Source: Hyphomicrobiales bacterium
GTDB lineage: Bacteria; Pseudomonadota; Alphaproteobacteria; Rhizobiales; Rhizobiaceae
Length of the DNA: 64,000 bases
Direction: 5' to 3'
NCBI GenBank assembly: GCA_900473685.1
Contig: UCNE01000013.1
Coordinates: 248,001 to 312,000, forward strand
The stretch's first letter is position 1; each line of letters opens with the position of its first letter. Below the pieces are notes generated by a model. It ran no database searches and was not told the DNA's origin. It saw only the letters and a program-made list of their open reading frames with translations. Of the stretch, positions 46,301 through 54,210 are shown piece after piece. The position numbers and the translations under genes were made by a program.

Positions 46301-47293
46301 CACTTCGGGCAACGCCACATTCATCGCCAAGTCCCGTGCCATCAGACCCTGTGGCGAGTTCTCCCAGGCAGCACGCGAGGAGCCGGAAAAGATCACCTGG
46401 AGAACCGGTGCATCGGAAAACTCCAGCACGGTTGGCTTGCGGTCGGCCCCGGGCGCGGAAACAGCAAAACCAGTGGCATTCATCACCACCGCCGGCGGCA
46501 CCGCGCCAAAGATGGCCTGCAACGTGCCGATCGACACGGCATCCTTGAGGCTGGATACGAACACAGGCAAAACGGTCATGCCCTCGGCAGAAAGCGCCGC
46601 GATCAGGGCTTCGACGGGTTTGGTTTCGCCGCTTTGAACCAGTGCACGGTAAAAACAGAGGGCGACGGTCGAACCGGCTGGCGATTGAGAAGCGATATCC
46701 GGGACAAACCCGGCCGCCGCTTTCCAAGCCTCAACCCCGATCACACCCTGCCCCGGCCACCAGATGCCTGCCTTCATCAAGGGTGCGGCCGGTTCCGGCT
46801 TTTCCGAGCCATCGATCAGCGCTTCGGCATAGCTGAGCAGCCGTGCCATGTTGCCGGCACCACCTTCGGTGAAATAGGCCCACATCCGGCTGCGGTCTTC
46901 GGCAGAGACGGTGGAAAAGGGCTCCAGCCCCGGATCGGGCTTGTCGTCGCCAGGCAACACGGCAATCTGGAATTTATGCGTGACGGCAGCCGCATGCAGC
47001 GCCTCCAGCACATAGTGAAAATAGCTGGCACCGCCGAGCGGCCGCACGATGATCAGCCTGGCGTGACGCGCCGTGCGTTCGACATAAGTATCGACCGACA
47101 TCGGATGCTTCAGCGTCAGAAGGCTCGCGACCCGCAGGCTCGACTTTGCCCCCCGTGTGCGATGTGCCCCGGCTATCGAGGAAAGTTCGGTATCGGCGGC
47201 CGACAGGAACAGGATATCGGCCGGCGACTGGCCGAGATCGATCGCTTCCTCGCCGTCGGTGATCGTGCCCTTCTGGGCTAGGAGGAGATGCAT
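43385..47293 (-). CDS. cobN: Cobaltochelatase subunit CobN
   Basis: This 1302-residue large subunit inserts Co2+ into hydrogenobyrinic acid a,c-diamide together with CobS and CobT (not in the window). It starts MHLLLAQKGTITDGEEAIDLG and contains typical CobN/magnesium-chelatase-H blocks such as GKHGNLEWLPGKSLALSE, PFIVNDPGEGTQAKRR, AWGTSNMRTGGDDIAQA and AYVMDERVRQFMEDKNPDALREM. Residues about 750-790 are foreign to the family: they are encoded by the palindromic repeat at 44925-45046, inserted in frame. P. denitrificans CobN has about 1275 residues, so the excess fits. Activity is presumably retained, since the frame is intact. Confidence 0.95.
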   Translation of the reverse strand: MHLLLAQKGTITDGEEAIDLGQSPADILFLSAADTELSSIAGAHRTRGAKSSLRVASLLTLKHPMSVDTYVERTARHARLIIVRPLGGASYFHYVLEALHAAAVTHKFQIAVLPGDDKPDPGLEPFSTVSAEDRSRMWAYFTEGGAGNMARLLSYAEALIDGSEKPEPAAPLMKAGIWWPGQGVIGVEAWKAAAGFVPDIASQSPAGSTVALCFYRALVQSGETKPVEALIAALSAEGMTVLPVFVSSLKDAVSIGTLQAIFGAVPPAVVMNATGFAVSAPGADRKPTVLEFSDAPVLQVIFSGSSRAAWENSPQGLMARDLAMNVALPEVDGRILSRAVSFKAAAVYDTDVEANIVGHEPLADRIAFAAKLASNWARLRRAAPAERRIAIIMANYPNRDGRLGNGVGLDTPAGTIEVMRAMAAAGYAIDSIPADGDALIRYLMDGPTNSARADCEIRETLSLSQYNAFFASLPIQIQNEVTERWGSPQDDPFFRDGRFALPLTRFGETLVGIQPARGYNIDPKDTYHSPDLVPPHGYLAFYAYLRREYGAHAIVHMGKHGNLEWLPGKSLALSETCYPEAVFGPMPHLYPFIVNDPGEGTQAKRRTSAVIIDHLTPPLTRAESYGPLKDLEALVDEYYDAAGGDPRRLRLLSKQILELVRDIGLDQDAGIAGADGEDKALEKLDAYLCDLKELQIRDGLHVFGVAPEGRLLTDLTVALARVPRGLGEGGDQSLQRAIAADAILGLSTSISPLVGEMSDRTEGGKASTSSAPGLPPSVGRADISPTRGEINPERFFDPLDCVLSDPWGGPKPAILAEVSDAPWRTAGDTVERIELLAAKFVSGELVYPGDWTATRAVMEEIETRLKPSIAQSGAAEIVALMTGLDGRFVAPGPSGAPTRGRPDVLPTGRNFYSVDSRAVPTPAAFELGKKSAELLIRRYLQDHGDWPTSFGLTAWGTSNMRTGGDDIAQAMALIGTKPVWDMMSRRVTGYEIVPLAVLGRPRVDVTLRISGFFRDAFPEQIALFDTAIRAVGALEEDDADNMIAARMRAETKRLEAAGVALKDASRRASYRVFGAKPGAYGAGLQALMDEGGWDNRADLADAYLTWGSYAYGAGEDGKAERGLLEARLKTVEAVVQNQDNREHDLLDSDDYYQFEGGMSLAVEQMAGTRPTIYHNDHSRPEKPVIRSLEEEIGRVVRGRVVNPKWIEGVMRHGYKGAFEIAATVDYMFAFAATTGAVRSHHFEAVYQAYVMDERVRQFMEDKNPDALREMTDKLMEAIDRGLWSPRSNSARFELQGLSAAAE
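44925..45046. repeat. Palindromic repeat inserted in frame within cobN
   Basis: Two inverted arms of 46-48 bases (44925-44972 and 45001-45046) are separated by 28 bases. Each arm has ATCTCCCCCCTTGTGGGGGA at its outer end and ACAGAGGGGGGTA at its inner end. The same arms recur at 47314-47470. Read in the cobN frame they give ISPLVGEMSDRTEGG, a short linker, and LPPSVGRADISPTRGEI. Confidence 0.9.
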
Positions 47294-47313
47294 GGTACTC
47301 CCCGAGGGCAGTG

Positions 47314-47470
47314 ATACCCCCCTCTGTCACTGCGTGACATCTCCCCCACAAGGGGGGAAATCGGGGCCGAGCGGCGCCGAAACGCTTGCACTAAGAGGTT
47401 TGAGCGCGAGGCAGCCACTGCTGATCTCCCCCCTTGTGGGGGAGATGTCCGGCAGGACAGAGGGGGGTAT
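47314..47470. repeat. Palindromic repeat between cobW and cobN
   Basis: Inverted arms (47314-47361 and 47424-47470) of the same sequence family as the copy in cobN flank a 62-base centre. The order of the two arms is reversed relative to the cobN copy: one begins with ATACCCCCCTCTGTC and the other ends with ACAGAGGGGGGTAT. The element fills almost all of the cobW-cobN spacer and can form a large hairpin near the cobN ribosome-binding site. Confidence 0.88.
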
Positions 47471-47486
47471 GCCGCGCTCACCATTG

Positions 47487-48551
47487 TCAAACCGCCGCAG
47501 CGATTGCAGCCCGCACGGCCGCTTCATCCATGTCGTGCAGGCCGATGACGACAAGGCGGGTGCGGCGCACTTCGCCTGTGGCCCAGGGGCGGTCGAAATA
47601 CTGGTCGATACGGGCGCCGACGCCCTGGATCAGCAGGCGCATCGGCTTGCCGGGGATATCGGCAAAACCCTTGAGACGCAGCACGTCATGTTCCGCGATG
47701 ATCGGCTTCAGCTTTTCGATGAACGCGGCCGGATCGGTGACGGCACCGAGTTCGACGACAAAACTGTCGAATTCGTCGTGGTCGTGCTCTTCACCGGCCT
47801 CATGCTCCATCTCGTGATGGGACTTGCGGTTGGCGATATCACTTTCCGTGCCGACACCGAGGCCGAGCAGGACAGCGGCCGAAACCTCGCCGTTCTTTGC
47901 CTCGATCATCGCCGGCTTGCGGCTGGTGCGCGACGAAACCTCATTGCGGACAAAGGCAAGGCCGGTCGAATCGAGCAGATCGGTCTTGTTGAGGATGATC
48001 AGGTCGGCCGCAGTCAGCTGATCCTCGAACAGTTCCTCGATCGGGCTTTCATGGTCGAGATTGTCGTCGTTGACGCGCAGCGCATCGACCTTGTCGTGGT
48101 CGTCGGCAAACCGTCCGGCAGCAACGGCAGCGCTATCGACCACGGTGATGACGCCATCGACGGTCACTTCGCTGCGGATATCCGGCCAGTTGAAAGCGGC
48201 GATCAACGGCTGCGGCAGCGCCAGGCCGGACGTCTCGATGACGATATGGTCCGGGCGGTTTTCACGCTCCAACAGCTTGGTCATGGTCGGGATGAAATCG
48301 TCGGCGACGGTGCAGCAGATGCAGCCATTGGTCAGCTCGATGATATCGTCCTCGCTGCAGGCTTCGGCACCGCAGCCCTTCAACACGTCGCCATCGACGC
48401 CGAGATCGCCGAACTCGTTGATGATCAGCGCAATGCGGCGTCCTTCCGCATTCTGAAGAATGTTGCGGATCATCGTCGTTTTGCCGGCGCCGAGGAAACC
48501 AGTGATGACAGTGGCAGGAATCTTGCCGTGGGCGGCTTTTTCAGTGGTCAT
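47487..48551 (-). CDS. cobW: Cobalamin biosynthesis GTPase CobW
   Basis: A 354-residue COG0523 G3E GTPase thought to be a cobalt chaperone for the chelatase. The P-loop is TGFLGAGKTTMIRN (residues 17-30), with the metal-binding CxCC-type motif in NGCICCTVADDF and ILNKTDLLD as the guanine motif. The segment HEMEHEAGEEHDHDEFD (near 245-261) adds a His/acid-rich metal-binding stretch. It lies three bases after cobP and before cobN, typical operon order. Confidence 0.94.
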   Translation of the reverse strand: MTTEKAAHGKIPATVITGFLGAGKTTMIRNILQNAEGRRIALIINEFGDLGVDGDVLKGCGAEACSEDDIIELTNGCICCTVADDFIPTMTKLLERENRPDHIVIETSGLALPQPLIAAFNWPDIRSEVTVDGVITVVDSAAVAAGRFADDHDKVDALRVNDDNLDHESPIEELFEDQLTAADLIILNKTDLLDSTGLAFVRNEVSSRTSRKPAMIEAKNGEVSAAVLLGLGVGTESDIANRKSHHEMEHEAGEEHDHDEFDSFVVELGAVTDPAAFIEKLKPIIAEHDVLRLKGFADIPGKPMRLLIQGVGARIDQYFDRPWATGEVRRTRLVVIGLHDMDEAAVRAAIAAAV

Positions 48552-48554
48552 GGA

Positions 48555-49079
48555 TCAACCCTTCATTTTCAGCGGCAATCCAGCCGCGATAAAATAGACG
48601 TCAGCGGATATCTCCGCAATGATCTGGTGCAGCCGGCCAGCATGGTCGCGAAAATCGCGCGCCATGCGGTTTTCCGGCACGATGCCAAGCCCGACCTCGT
48701 TGGAAACGAAAACCAGCCGGGCCTTGGCGAGCGGCACATAGGCCGCAAGCCTTTCAAATTCAGCCGCGATGTCGCGGTGCTCCATCATCAGATTGGTCAC
48801 CCAAAGCGTCAGGCAATCAATCAGAATGATGCGATCCGGCGCATCGATCGCCCTCAGGCAGGCGGCAAGCTCAAGCGGCTCTTCGTGGGTCTGCCACTCC
48901 GGCCCGCGGCGATCGCGATGCTCGTCAATCCTTGTCTGCATTTCGCCATCCCAGGCTCTTCCCGTCGCGACGTAATGCAGGCGCAGACCCGACGCCGTCA
49001 CGAGTTTTTCAGCGAAGGTGGATTTACCGGAACGGGCGCCGCCCAGAACCAGCGTGCTACCTGACTGTATCGATGTCAT
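48555..49079 (-). CDS. cobP: Adenosylcobinamide kinase / adenosylcobinamide-phosphate guanylyltransferase CobP
   Basis: This 174-residue bifunctional enzyme (CobU family) phosphorylates adenosylcobinamide and then makes GDP-cobinamide. The P-loop is [18 protein letters not shown] (residues 10-27), followed by [34 protein letters not shown] with the guanylylation-site His. The C-terminus holds the expected [29 protein letters not shown]. It is first in the operon, about 160 bases after the riboswitch platform. This places the whole cobP-W-N-O unit under B12 control. Confidence 0.95.
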   Translation of the reverse strand: MTSIQSGSTLVLGGARSGKSTFAEKLVTASGLRLHYVATGRAWDGEMQTRIDEHRDRRGPEWQTHEEPLELAACLRAIDAPDRIILIDCLTLWVTNLMMEHRDIAAEFERLAAYVPLAKARLVFVSNEVGLGIVPENRMARDFRDHAGRLHQIIAEISADVYFIAAGLPLKMKG

Positions 49080-49239
49080 GGAATGGTCCCGGCCTCAGCG
49101 CGCGCCGGGAAATATGCAGGCCAATGGAACGCGCGAGCGAAAAAGCGCGGCAATGCAAAACGGGCCGTTCGGGGAACGGGATAATAAAGCCATGACAACC
49201 TCCGTGCTGGCATCGGGAGTATCTCTCCCTGGATCGGGC

Positions 49240-49263
49240 GAGCCCCTTGGTAAGATGGGGCTC
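49240..49263 (-). terminator. Expression-platform hairpin after the cobalamin riboswitch
   Basis: GAGCCCC (49240-49246) and GGGGCTC (49257-49263) form a 7-base stem directly downstream of the B12 box. No long U tract follows, so it may act as a weak terminator or another structural switch. Confidence 0.5.
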
Positions 49264-49264
49264 T

Positions 49265-49535
49265 TGAGGATGGCAGGTCTCCTGGCTCACGGCGCCACAT
49301 CCCCAAAGGGACGAACGGGCCCACCTCGCCTTCCCGGAGTATTTGCGCCAGATTGCGTGACCGCTATCGACGGGCATTACGAAGAGGTGGACGATTCGTA
49401 GACTTAGAGGCGTCCGGCCCCGGCTGATCGTAATGCCACTCCAGTGGCTTTTCCGGTTGGGCCAATGCGTGCCGCTGCCGCGAATGCGGACAGTCCGGAA
49501 GCACCGGCTTTCCCGAATGGTGAACCCTGACCGTT
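49265..49535 (-). promoter_or_regulatory. Cobalamin riboswitch controlling cobP-cobW-cobN-cobO
   Basis: On the minus strand the conserved parts appear in order: GGGTTCACC...GGGAAAGCCGGTG at the 5' end (49502-49530), AAAGCCACTG (49442-49452), CCGGGAAGGC (49328-49337) and the B12 box GTGAGCCAGGAGACCTGCCA (49271-49290). This is the adenosylcobalamin aptamer core. When B12 is plentiful it should reduce expression of the operon. It explains most of the gene-free 49080-49742 region; the rest holds the promoters of this operon and of the divergent ClC gene. Confidence 0.9.
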
Positions 49536-49742
49536 CTACAGTCGCGGGGTCGGCTGCGATAAGGACGCCCGGCTTGGGTCCGGCCCGTCGCATTCCCATT
49601 TACTCCCGGCATGCAACGGCATATCGGGAACCATCCAATGGCTGATGATTAGGCGCTCACCTGGATCAAGTCAATTGCGGCACTATCTCCGCCACCACGG
49701 TTTAGCGTGATGTGATCAAGACTTCACTTGATCTCCAATGCC

Positions 49743-51584
49743 ATGCCTTTTAGGACGGCACGGAGACTGGATGGCCTGGCAATGAAGCTGAAGATGATAC
49801 CCAAATTCGACCTGCGCCGCCTCGGCTATCTCTCATTGTTGTTCGACCGTGGACGCTTGCGGGCCTTTGCGCGGCGCAGTGAACTCGGCCTGGTTGTCGC
49901 GGGCATCGTCGTCGGCATCACGTCAGGCCTCGCCGTGACCGCAATGAGCATCATATCCAGCCGCCTGCACAGCCTGATTTTTGGTATTGCCGACGAACAA
50001 CGGTTGAGCGCCAGCAATCTGCAGGGCGAAATCTCGGTGCTGATCGCGCCGGTCGCCGGCGGGATCATTCTCGGCCTGGTGATGATTCTTCTGGCGTCGT
50101 GGCGCAAAAAACCGATGGTCGATCCGATCGAGGCAAACGCCCTGCATGGCGGACGGCTGTCTTTGACCGACAGCATCATCGTCGCAGTCCAGAATCTCAT
50201 CTCCAACGGCTTTGGCGCCTCTGTCGGGCTTGAAGCGGGCTACACCCAGCTGGCGTCCGGCGTTGCCTCCAAGCTCGGCATCGCGTTGCAGCTTCGCCGC
50301 TCGGACCTGCGCACCCTGGTCGGATGCGGTGCGGCCGGTGCCATCGCCGCCGCGTTCAACGCGCCTCTGACAGGTGCCTTCTATGCCTTCGAGCTGATCA
50401 TCGGCACCTATACGATCGTGTCGCTGACGCCCGTCGTCGTTTCCGCCCTGGTCGCCAATCTGGTTGCACGATGGCTCTATGCCGGTGATTTCACCATCGA
50501 TGTCGGGCAGTTCGGTGCGGTCGTTCCGGCTGACTACCTACCGGCGCTGCTGCTCGGTTGCTTCTGTGCCGGCATGGGTATCCTGTTGATGAAAGGTGTC
50601 TCCCTGGTCGAGGGTCTCGCCCGCCGCAGTTCGATCCCGGCACCGATGCGCCCGGCACTCGGCGGTATCGTTGTCGGACTTCTGGCGCTGGTCTCGCCAC
50701 AGGTGCTTTCCGCCGGTCACGGCGCTTTGCATCTCAATCTTGCCAGCTCGCCGGCGATCCCGATGCTGATCGGCCTGTTCCTGATGAAATCGCTAGCCTC
50801 TGCCGTCTCGATCGGTTCGGGGTTTCGCGGCGGCCTGTTCTTTGCCTCGCTGTTCATGGGGGCTTTGCTCGGCAAGCTGTTTGCCTTTTCCGCACCCTAC
50901 ATCTTTGCCCATGCAACGCTGACACCGGTCATTTATGCCGTTGTCGGCATGAGCTCGCTGGCGGTCGCTGTCATTGGCGGTCCCTTGACCATGACCTTCC
51001 TGGCGCTGGAAATCACCGGCGACTTTCCGATCACCGTCCTGGTCCTCGCAGCCGTTATCACCTCATCGCTGGTGGTGCGCACCACCTTCGGCTACTCGTT
51101 CGCCACATGGCGTTTTCACCTGCGCGGTGAAAGCATCCGCAGCGCCCATGATGTCGGCTGGATCCGCAACCTGACGGTCGGCCGCCTGATGCGTACCGAT
51201 GTCCGCACGATCGACGCCGTGGCAACGTTGGAGGATTTCCGCCGCGATTTTCCGCTCGGATCGACCCAACGGGTCGTCGTCGTCGACGGCGCCAAATATG
51301 CCGGGGTCATCCAGGTTCCCGAAGTTTATGCCAGCCCCATCGAGGCCAGCGAGGAAAAGCGGGGGCTTTCGGGTTTCGTCCGGCTTCCCAACGATTTCCT
51401 GCAGCCGAACATGAACGCCAAGCAGGCGGCAGCCCTGTTCGACACGACGGAAAGCGATGCGCTGGCCGTGGTCAACAACCTCATCGAGCGGCGCGTCGTC
51501 GGCCTTTTGACGGAAAGCCATACGTTGCGCCGCTACAGCGAAGAGCTGGACCGTAGGCGCCGCGAGGCATCAGGAGAGATTTGA
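49743..51584 (+). CDS. ClC-family chloride channel/transporter with C-terminal CBS region
   Basis: About 613 residues with 10-11 membrane segments. ClC features are TSGLAVTAMSIIS, GFGASVGLEAGYTQ (the equivalent of the GREGP motif, keeping the gating Glu), GCGAAGAIAAAFNAPLTGAFYAFELI, and GSGFRGGLFFASLFMG. A soluble C-terminal part (about residues 465-600) looks like two CBS modules (VGRLMRTDVRTIDAVATLEDF, DALAVVNNLIERRVVGLLTE). It should move chloride, often in exchange for protons. The start is uncertain: ATG 49743, ATG 49782 or TTG 49728. It separates cobP from cobQ. Confidence 0.87.
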   Translation: MPFRTARRLDGLAMKLKMIPKFDLRRLGYLSLLFDRGRLRAFARRSELGLVVAGIVVGITSGLAVTAMSIISSRLHSLIFGIADEQRLSASNLQGEISVLIAPVAGGIILGLVMILLASWRKKPMVDPIEANALHGGRLSLTDSIIVAVQNLISNGFGASVGLEAGYTQLASGVASKLGIALQLRRSDLRTLVGCGAAGAIAAAFNAPLTGAFYAFELIIGTYTIVSLTPVVVSALVANLVARWLYAGDFTIDVGQFGAVVPADYLPALLLGCFCAGMGILLMKGVSLVEGLARRSSIPAPMRPALGGIVVGLLALVSPQVLSAGHGALHLNLASSPAIPMLIGLFLMKSLASAVSIGSGFRGGLFFASLFMGALLGKLFAFSAPYIFAHATLTPVIYAVVGMSSLAVAVIGGPLTMTFLALEITGDFPITVLVLAAVITSSLVVRTTFGYSFATWRFHLRGESIRSAHDVGWIRNLTVGRLMRTDVRTIDAVATLEDFRRDFPLGSTQRVVVVDGAKYAGVIQVPEVYASPIEASEEKRGLSGFVRLPNDFLQPNMNAKQAAALFDTTESDALAVVNNLIERRVVGLLTESHTLRRYSEELDRRRREASGEI

Positions 51585-51597
51585 ACTTCCGCCCGGA

Positions 51598-53052
51598 TCA
51601 GGACATCAGCCCGTCCAGCCAACGCGGCTCCAACACCGCTTCCAGTTCTGCCGCGACGTCGTCGAGTGCGCGGTCGACCGATTGCCGGTAGTTTTCGCCG
51701 CCGCCCTCGATGCCGAAGCTTTTGAGCAGCGCGGCACGATAGGCGTCGCTGGTAAAGAGCCCGTGCAGGTAGGTGCCGCTGACCACGCCGTCCACTGAGA
51801 CTGCCCCATCGGGGCGGCCATCGATGATCACGGCTGGGCGGGCGCAATCGGCGCCGATCGTGCGGCCAAGGTGGATTTCATAGCCTTCCAGCGCGACATC
51901 GTAGATTGCCGAGCGGGCACTGCTGTTGCGCACCGTCTTTTCCGGCGCCATCTCCGTTTCGACGGCCAGAAGGCCAAGCCCTGGGATTTCGCAAACATTG
52001 CCTTCGATACCATGCGGATCGGTGACCCGGTCTCCCAGCATCTGGTATCCGCCGCAAATGCCGATGACGCGGCCGCCACGCCGCACATGCGCCTGCAAAT
52101 CGCGGTCCCAGCCTTGAGCCCGAAAATCCGCAAGATCGGCAATTGTTGCCTTCGATCCGGGGATGACGACAAGACCGGCGTCTGCGGGAAGGCGCTCGCC
52201 CGGCCGCACAAAGACCAGATCGACATCGGGCTCCGCAGAAAGCGGATCGAGATCATCGAAATTGGCGATGCGCGACAGAACCGGCACGGCGACCTTCAAC
52301 GCCCTACCCGTCCCGCGCGCCAGCTTTTCGAGAACGACGGAATCTTCTGCCGGTAGGCGGGCGGCACTCTTCAGCCATGGCACGACGCCGAAGCACGGCC
52401 AGCCGGTGAAACCGCCGATCGCTGCAATGCCATCGTCAAACAGCGACACGTCGCCACGAAACTTGTTGATGATATAGCCGCTGATCATGGCGCGGTCTTC
52501 ATCAGACAGAATGGTGTGGGTGCCGACCAGCGAGGCGATGACCCCACCGCGATCGATATCGCCGACCAGCACGACCGGAACATTGGCGCGGGTGGCAAAT
52601 CCCATATTGGCGATATCGCCAGCCCGGAGGTTGATTTCGGCCGGAGAGCCCGCGCCTTCGACAACAACCAGATCGGCACCCGACCGCACCATCTCGAAGC
52701 TTTCCATGACGGCGCCCATCAGCTTCGGCTTCAGGGCCTGATAGTCGCGGCCTCTCGCCTGCCCGGCCACCTTGCCCTGCACGATGATCTGGCTGCCGGT
52801 TTCCGACTGGGGTTTGAGCAGGACCGGGTTCATGTGAACCGATGACGGGATGCGCGCCGCCATCGATTGCAGCCATTGTGCCCGGCCGATCTCGCCGCCA
52901 TCGTCGGATACAGCCGCATTGTTGGACATGTTCTGCGGCTTGAACGGCGCGACCGTCAGGCCGCGATTGGCAGCGATACGGCAGAGCCCCGCCACGAGTA
53001 CCGTTTTTCCGACATCCGAGCCGGTTCCCTGAAGCATGATCGTCTTTGTCAT
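51598..53052 (-). CDS. cobQ: Cobyric acid synthase CobQ
   Basis: A 484-residue glutamine amidotransferase that amidates side chains b, d, e and g of adenosylcobyrinic acid a,c-diamide. The N-terminus [23 protein letters not shown] is the P-loop, followed by [11 protein letters not shown]. The amidotransferase nucleophile is Cys333 in [10 protein letters not shown]. It is convergent with the ClC gene and separate from the other cob operons, so it probably has its own promoter within 53053-53298. Confidence 0.95.
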   Translation of the reverse strand: MTKTIMLQGTGSDVGKTVLVAGLCRIAANRGLTVAPFKPQNMSNNAAVSDDGGEIGRAQWLQSMAARIPSSVHMNPVLLKPQSETGSQIIVQGKVAGQARGRDYQALKPKLMGAVMESFEMVRSGADLVVVEGAGSPAEINLRAGDIANMGFATRANVPVVLVGDIDRGGVIASLVGTHTILSDEDRAMISGYIINKFRGDVSLFDDGIAAIGGFTGWPCFGVVPWLKSAARLPAEDSVVLEKLARGTGRALKVAVPVLSRIANFDDLDPLSAEPDVDLVFVRPGERLPADAGLVVIPGSKATIADLADFRAQGWDRDLQAHVRRGGRVIGICGGYQMLGDRVTDPHGIEGNVCEIPGLGLLAVETEMAPEKTVRNSSARSAIYDVALEGYEIHLGRTIGADCARPAVIIDGRPDGAVSVDGVVSGTYLHGLFTSDAYRAALLKSFGIEGGGENYRQSVDRALDDVAAELEAVLEPRWLDGLMS

Positions 53053-53298
53053 GACGTTTCGTCTAGCATTGCAGCCACCACAAGAAAAGCCATGTTCCGC
53101 CGCATTTCGGCCGTCTTCGACACAGGTTTTTCACGCGATATTTCAGGTTGCTGCGCGGCTTGTATGGCCCGGCCACAAAACCATTCTGAAAGCGACATGT
53201 CGCGACAAAAACACCCGTTGATTTCGGCCAAAACAGGCGTATATGAGCATCATCAAAGCACGGAGCGAAAGGCGCTCCACACCCAAGGTCACACCCCG

Positions 53299-53442
53299 AT
53301 GTTGTTCATCTTCAGCAAGCCCAATTTCGTTCAGATCGCCTGGAACTCGAAGGTTCCCGACAGCCAGTCGCGCGTTCGCAACACGGTCATGTCCGCCCCC
53401 TTCGGCCCGCTCGGCTTCATCCGGACCCGCAGCGTCGGCTGA
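53299..53442 (+). CDS. Possible small protein (47 residues)
   Basis: MLFIFSKPNFVQIAWNSKVP begins a 47-residue frame that ends 25 bases before a strong terminator, so a short transcript is well defined. It has no signal peptide, no recognised domain and only a weak AAGG upstream. A different frame (53243-53686) overlaps it but runs through the terminator and is rich in Arg/Ser as shadows are. Real translation is uncertain; the alternative is a non-coding transcript. Confidence 0.35.
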   Translation: MLFIFSKPNFVQIAWNSKVPDSQSRVRNTVMSAPFGPLGFIRTRSVG

Positions 53443-53467
53443 CACTCTCTCCCAGACTGACAATTCG

Positions 53468-53500
53468 AACCGCGCCTTTTTCGAATGGCGCGGTTTTTTT
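53468..53500 (+). terminator. Strong terminator downstream of the small ORF
   Basis: AACCGCGCC and GGCGCGGTT form a nine-base stem followed by seven T residues. No annotated gene but the small ORF lies immediately upstream on this strand. Confidence 0.85.
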
Positions 53501-53539
53501 GTGCCGGCACCTAGACAAAGGTCTCCCCGGAAATGCGAA

Positions 53540-53700
53540 AACCGCACCCGTTCCTTGCGGAACCGTGCGGTCTGCCAAAATCACACATGGCCACTCCGGC
53601 ATACACCCGGAGATCGCTCCGGCCGGGACGCAAAACCTGATCCGGCCGGGCAGCCAAGGTATCCCCCGCTGCAGGAAAACAATTAGCCTGACAGTGTTAC
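53540..53700 (-). ncRNA. Candidate small RNA
   Basis: On the minus strand this stretch contains two GC-rich hairpins, built on CCGGCCGG repeats and on GGAGCGATCTCC. It ends in ACCGCACGGTTCC-GCAA-GGAACGGGTGCGGT followed by TTTTCG, which looks like an intrinsic terminator. No open frame fits. No family was recognised; this is a structural prediction only. Confidence 0.3.
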
Positions 53701-54210
53701 CGGATGGTTAGTGAGAGCTTAATCAAAGATGAATTCCGTCTTTTTTTCACTTTTTTTCGCGCCAAATGAAAAACAGCATGAAGGCGCATACGGAACACAA
53801 TTTGTCTGCGATAAAACACGCTTCGCAGCGCTTGTGTGAAGGAGCGCTAATTTTACGCCAAAGAGCGGCGCATTTGCACAAAATATTGCCCGGCTCATTA
53901 AAATTCAACGGCTTGCACGGACCGTCTGACATCCCGAAAATGCCGAACGCACGGCTTGAAACGATTCCGGAGGTTGATTTCTCCTGTGGAATACTTACGC
54001 TGCCCCCAACGGTAAAAAGAGAGATGGCTGGCGACAGAGTTCCGCGGCCAGACAAGAAAACTCCAGCGCCGTCGCAGCGGGGATGAAAGATCGGCCTTGC
54101 CACAAGAGCCCCCCGGCCTGCTTCAACCTGAACGATCGGGTTTCCGGGAGATGCAGTATCCCGACGAGCCCCAAGATTTTGGCTGCATATAAGACTGGGA
54201 GGTCTTAAAC
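53701..54210. other. Gene-poor region upstream of the betaine transporter
   Basis: This is lower in GC than its surroundings and has no convincing gene; the minus frame at 53747-54103 has no ribosome-binding site or family character. T runs at 53740-53757 follow a weak AAGA/TCTT hairpin. The 3' end carries the promoter region of the transporter operon. An AAGAC/GTCTT hairpin (54191-54206) holds the GGGAGG ribosome-binding site in its loop. Confidence 0.4.

Noticed and set aside
45710..47281. 523-codon plus-strand frame opposite cobN
   Set aside because: CobN motifs on the minus strand are clear. The plus frame is Arg/Gly/His-rich and has no recognisable domain.
44925..47470. CRISPR array, suggested by repeated GC-rich blocks
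   Set aside because: The repeats are inverted arms of two palindromic elements 2.3 kb apart, not regularly spaced direct repeats; no cas gene is present.
47157..49064. 635-codon plus-strand frame covering cobW and cobP
   Set aside because: It is antisense to two recognised cob genes and also runs through the palindromic repeat, so it is a by-product of high GC.
53243..53686. 147-codon plus-strand frame overlapping the small ORF
   Set aside because: It reads straight through a strong terminator and is made of Ser/Arg/Pro-rich shadow sequence.
53747..54103. 118-codon minus-strand frame upstream of the betaine receptor
   Set aside because: It lacks a ribosome-binding site and compositional coding signal, and has an odd Cys/Pro/Phe composition; I left the region as gene-poor.
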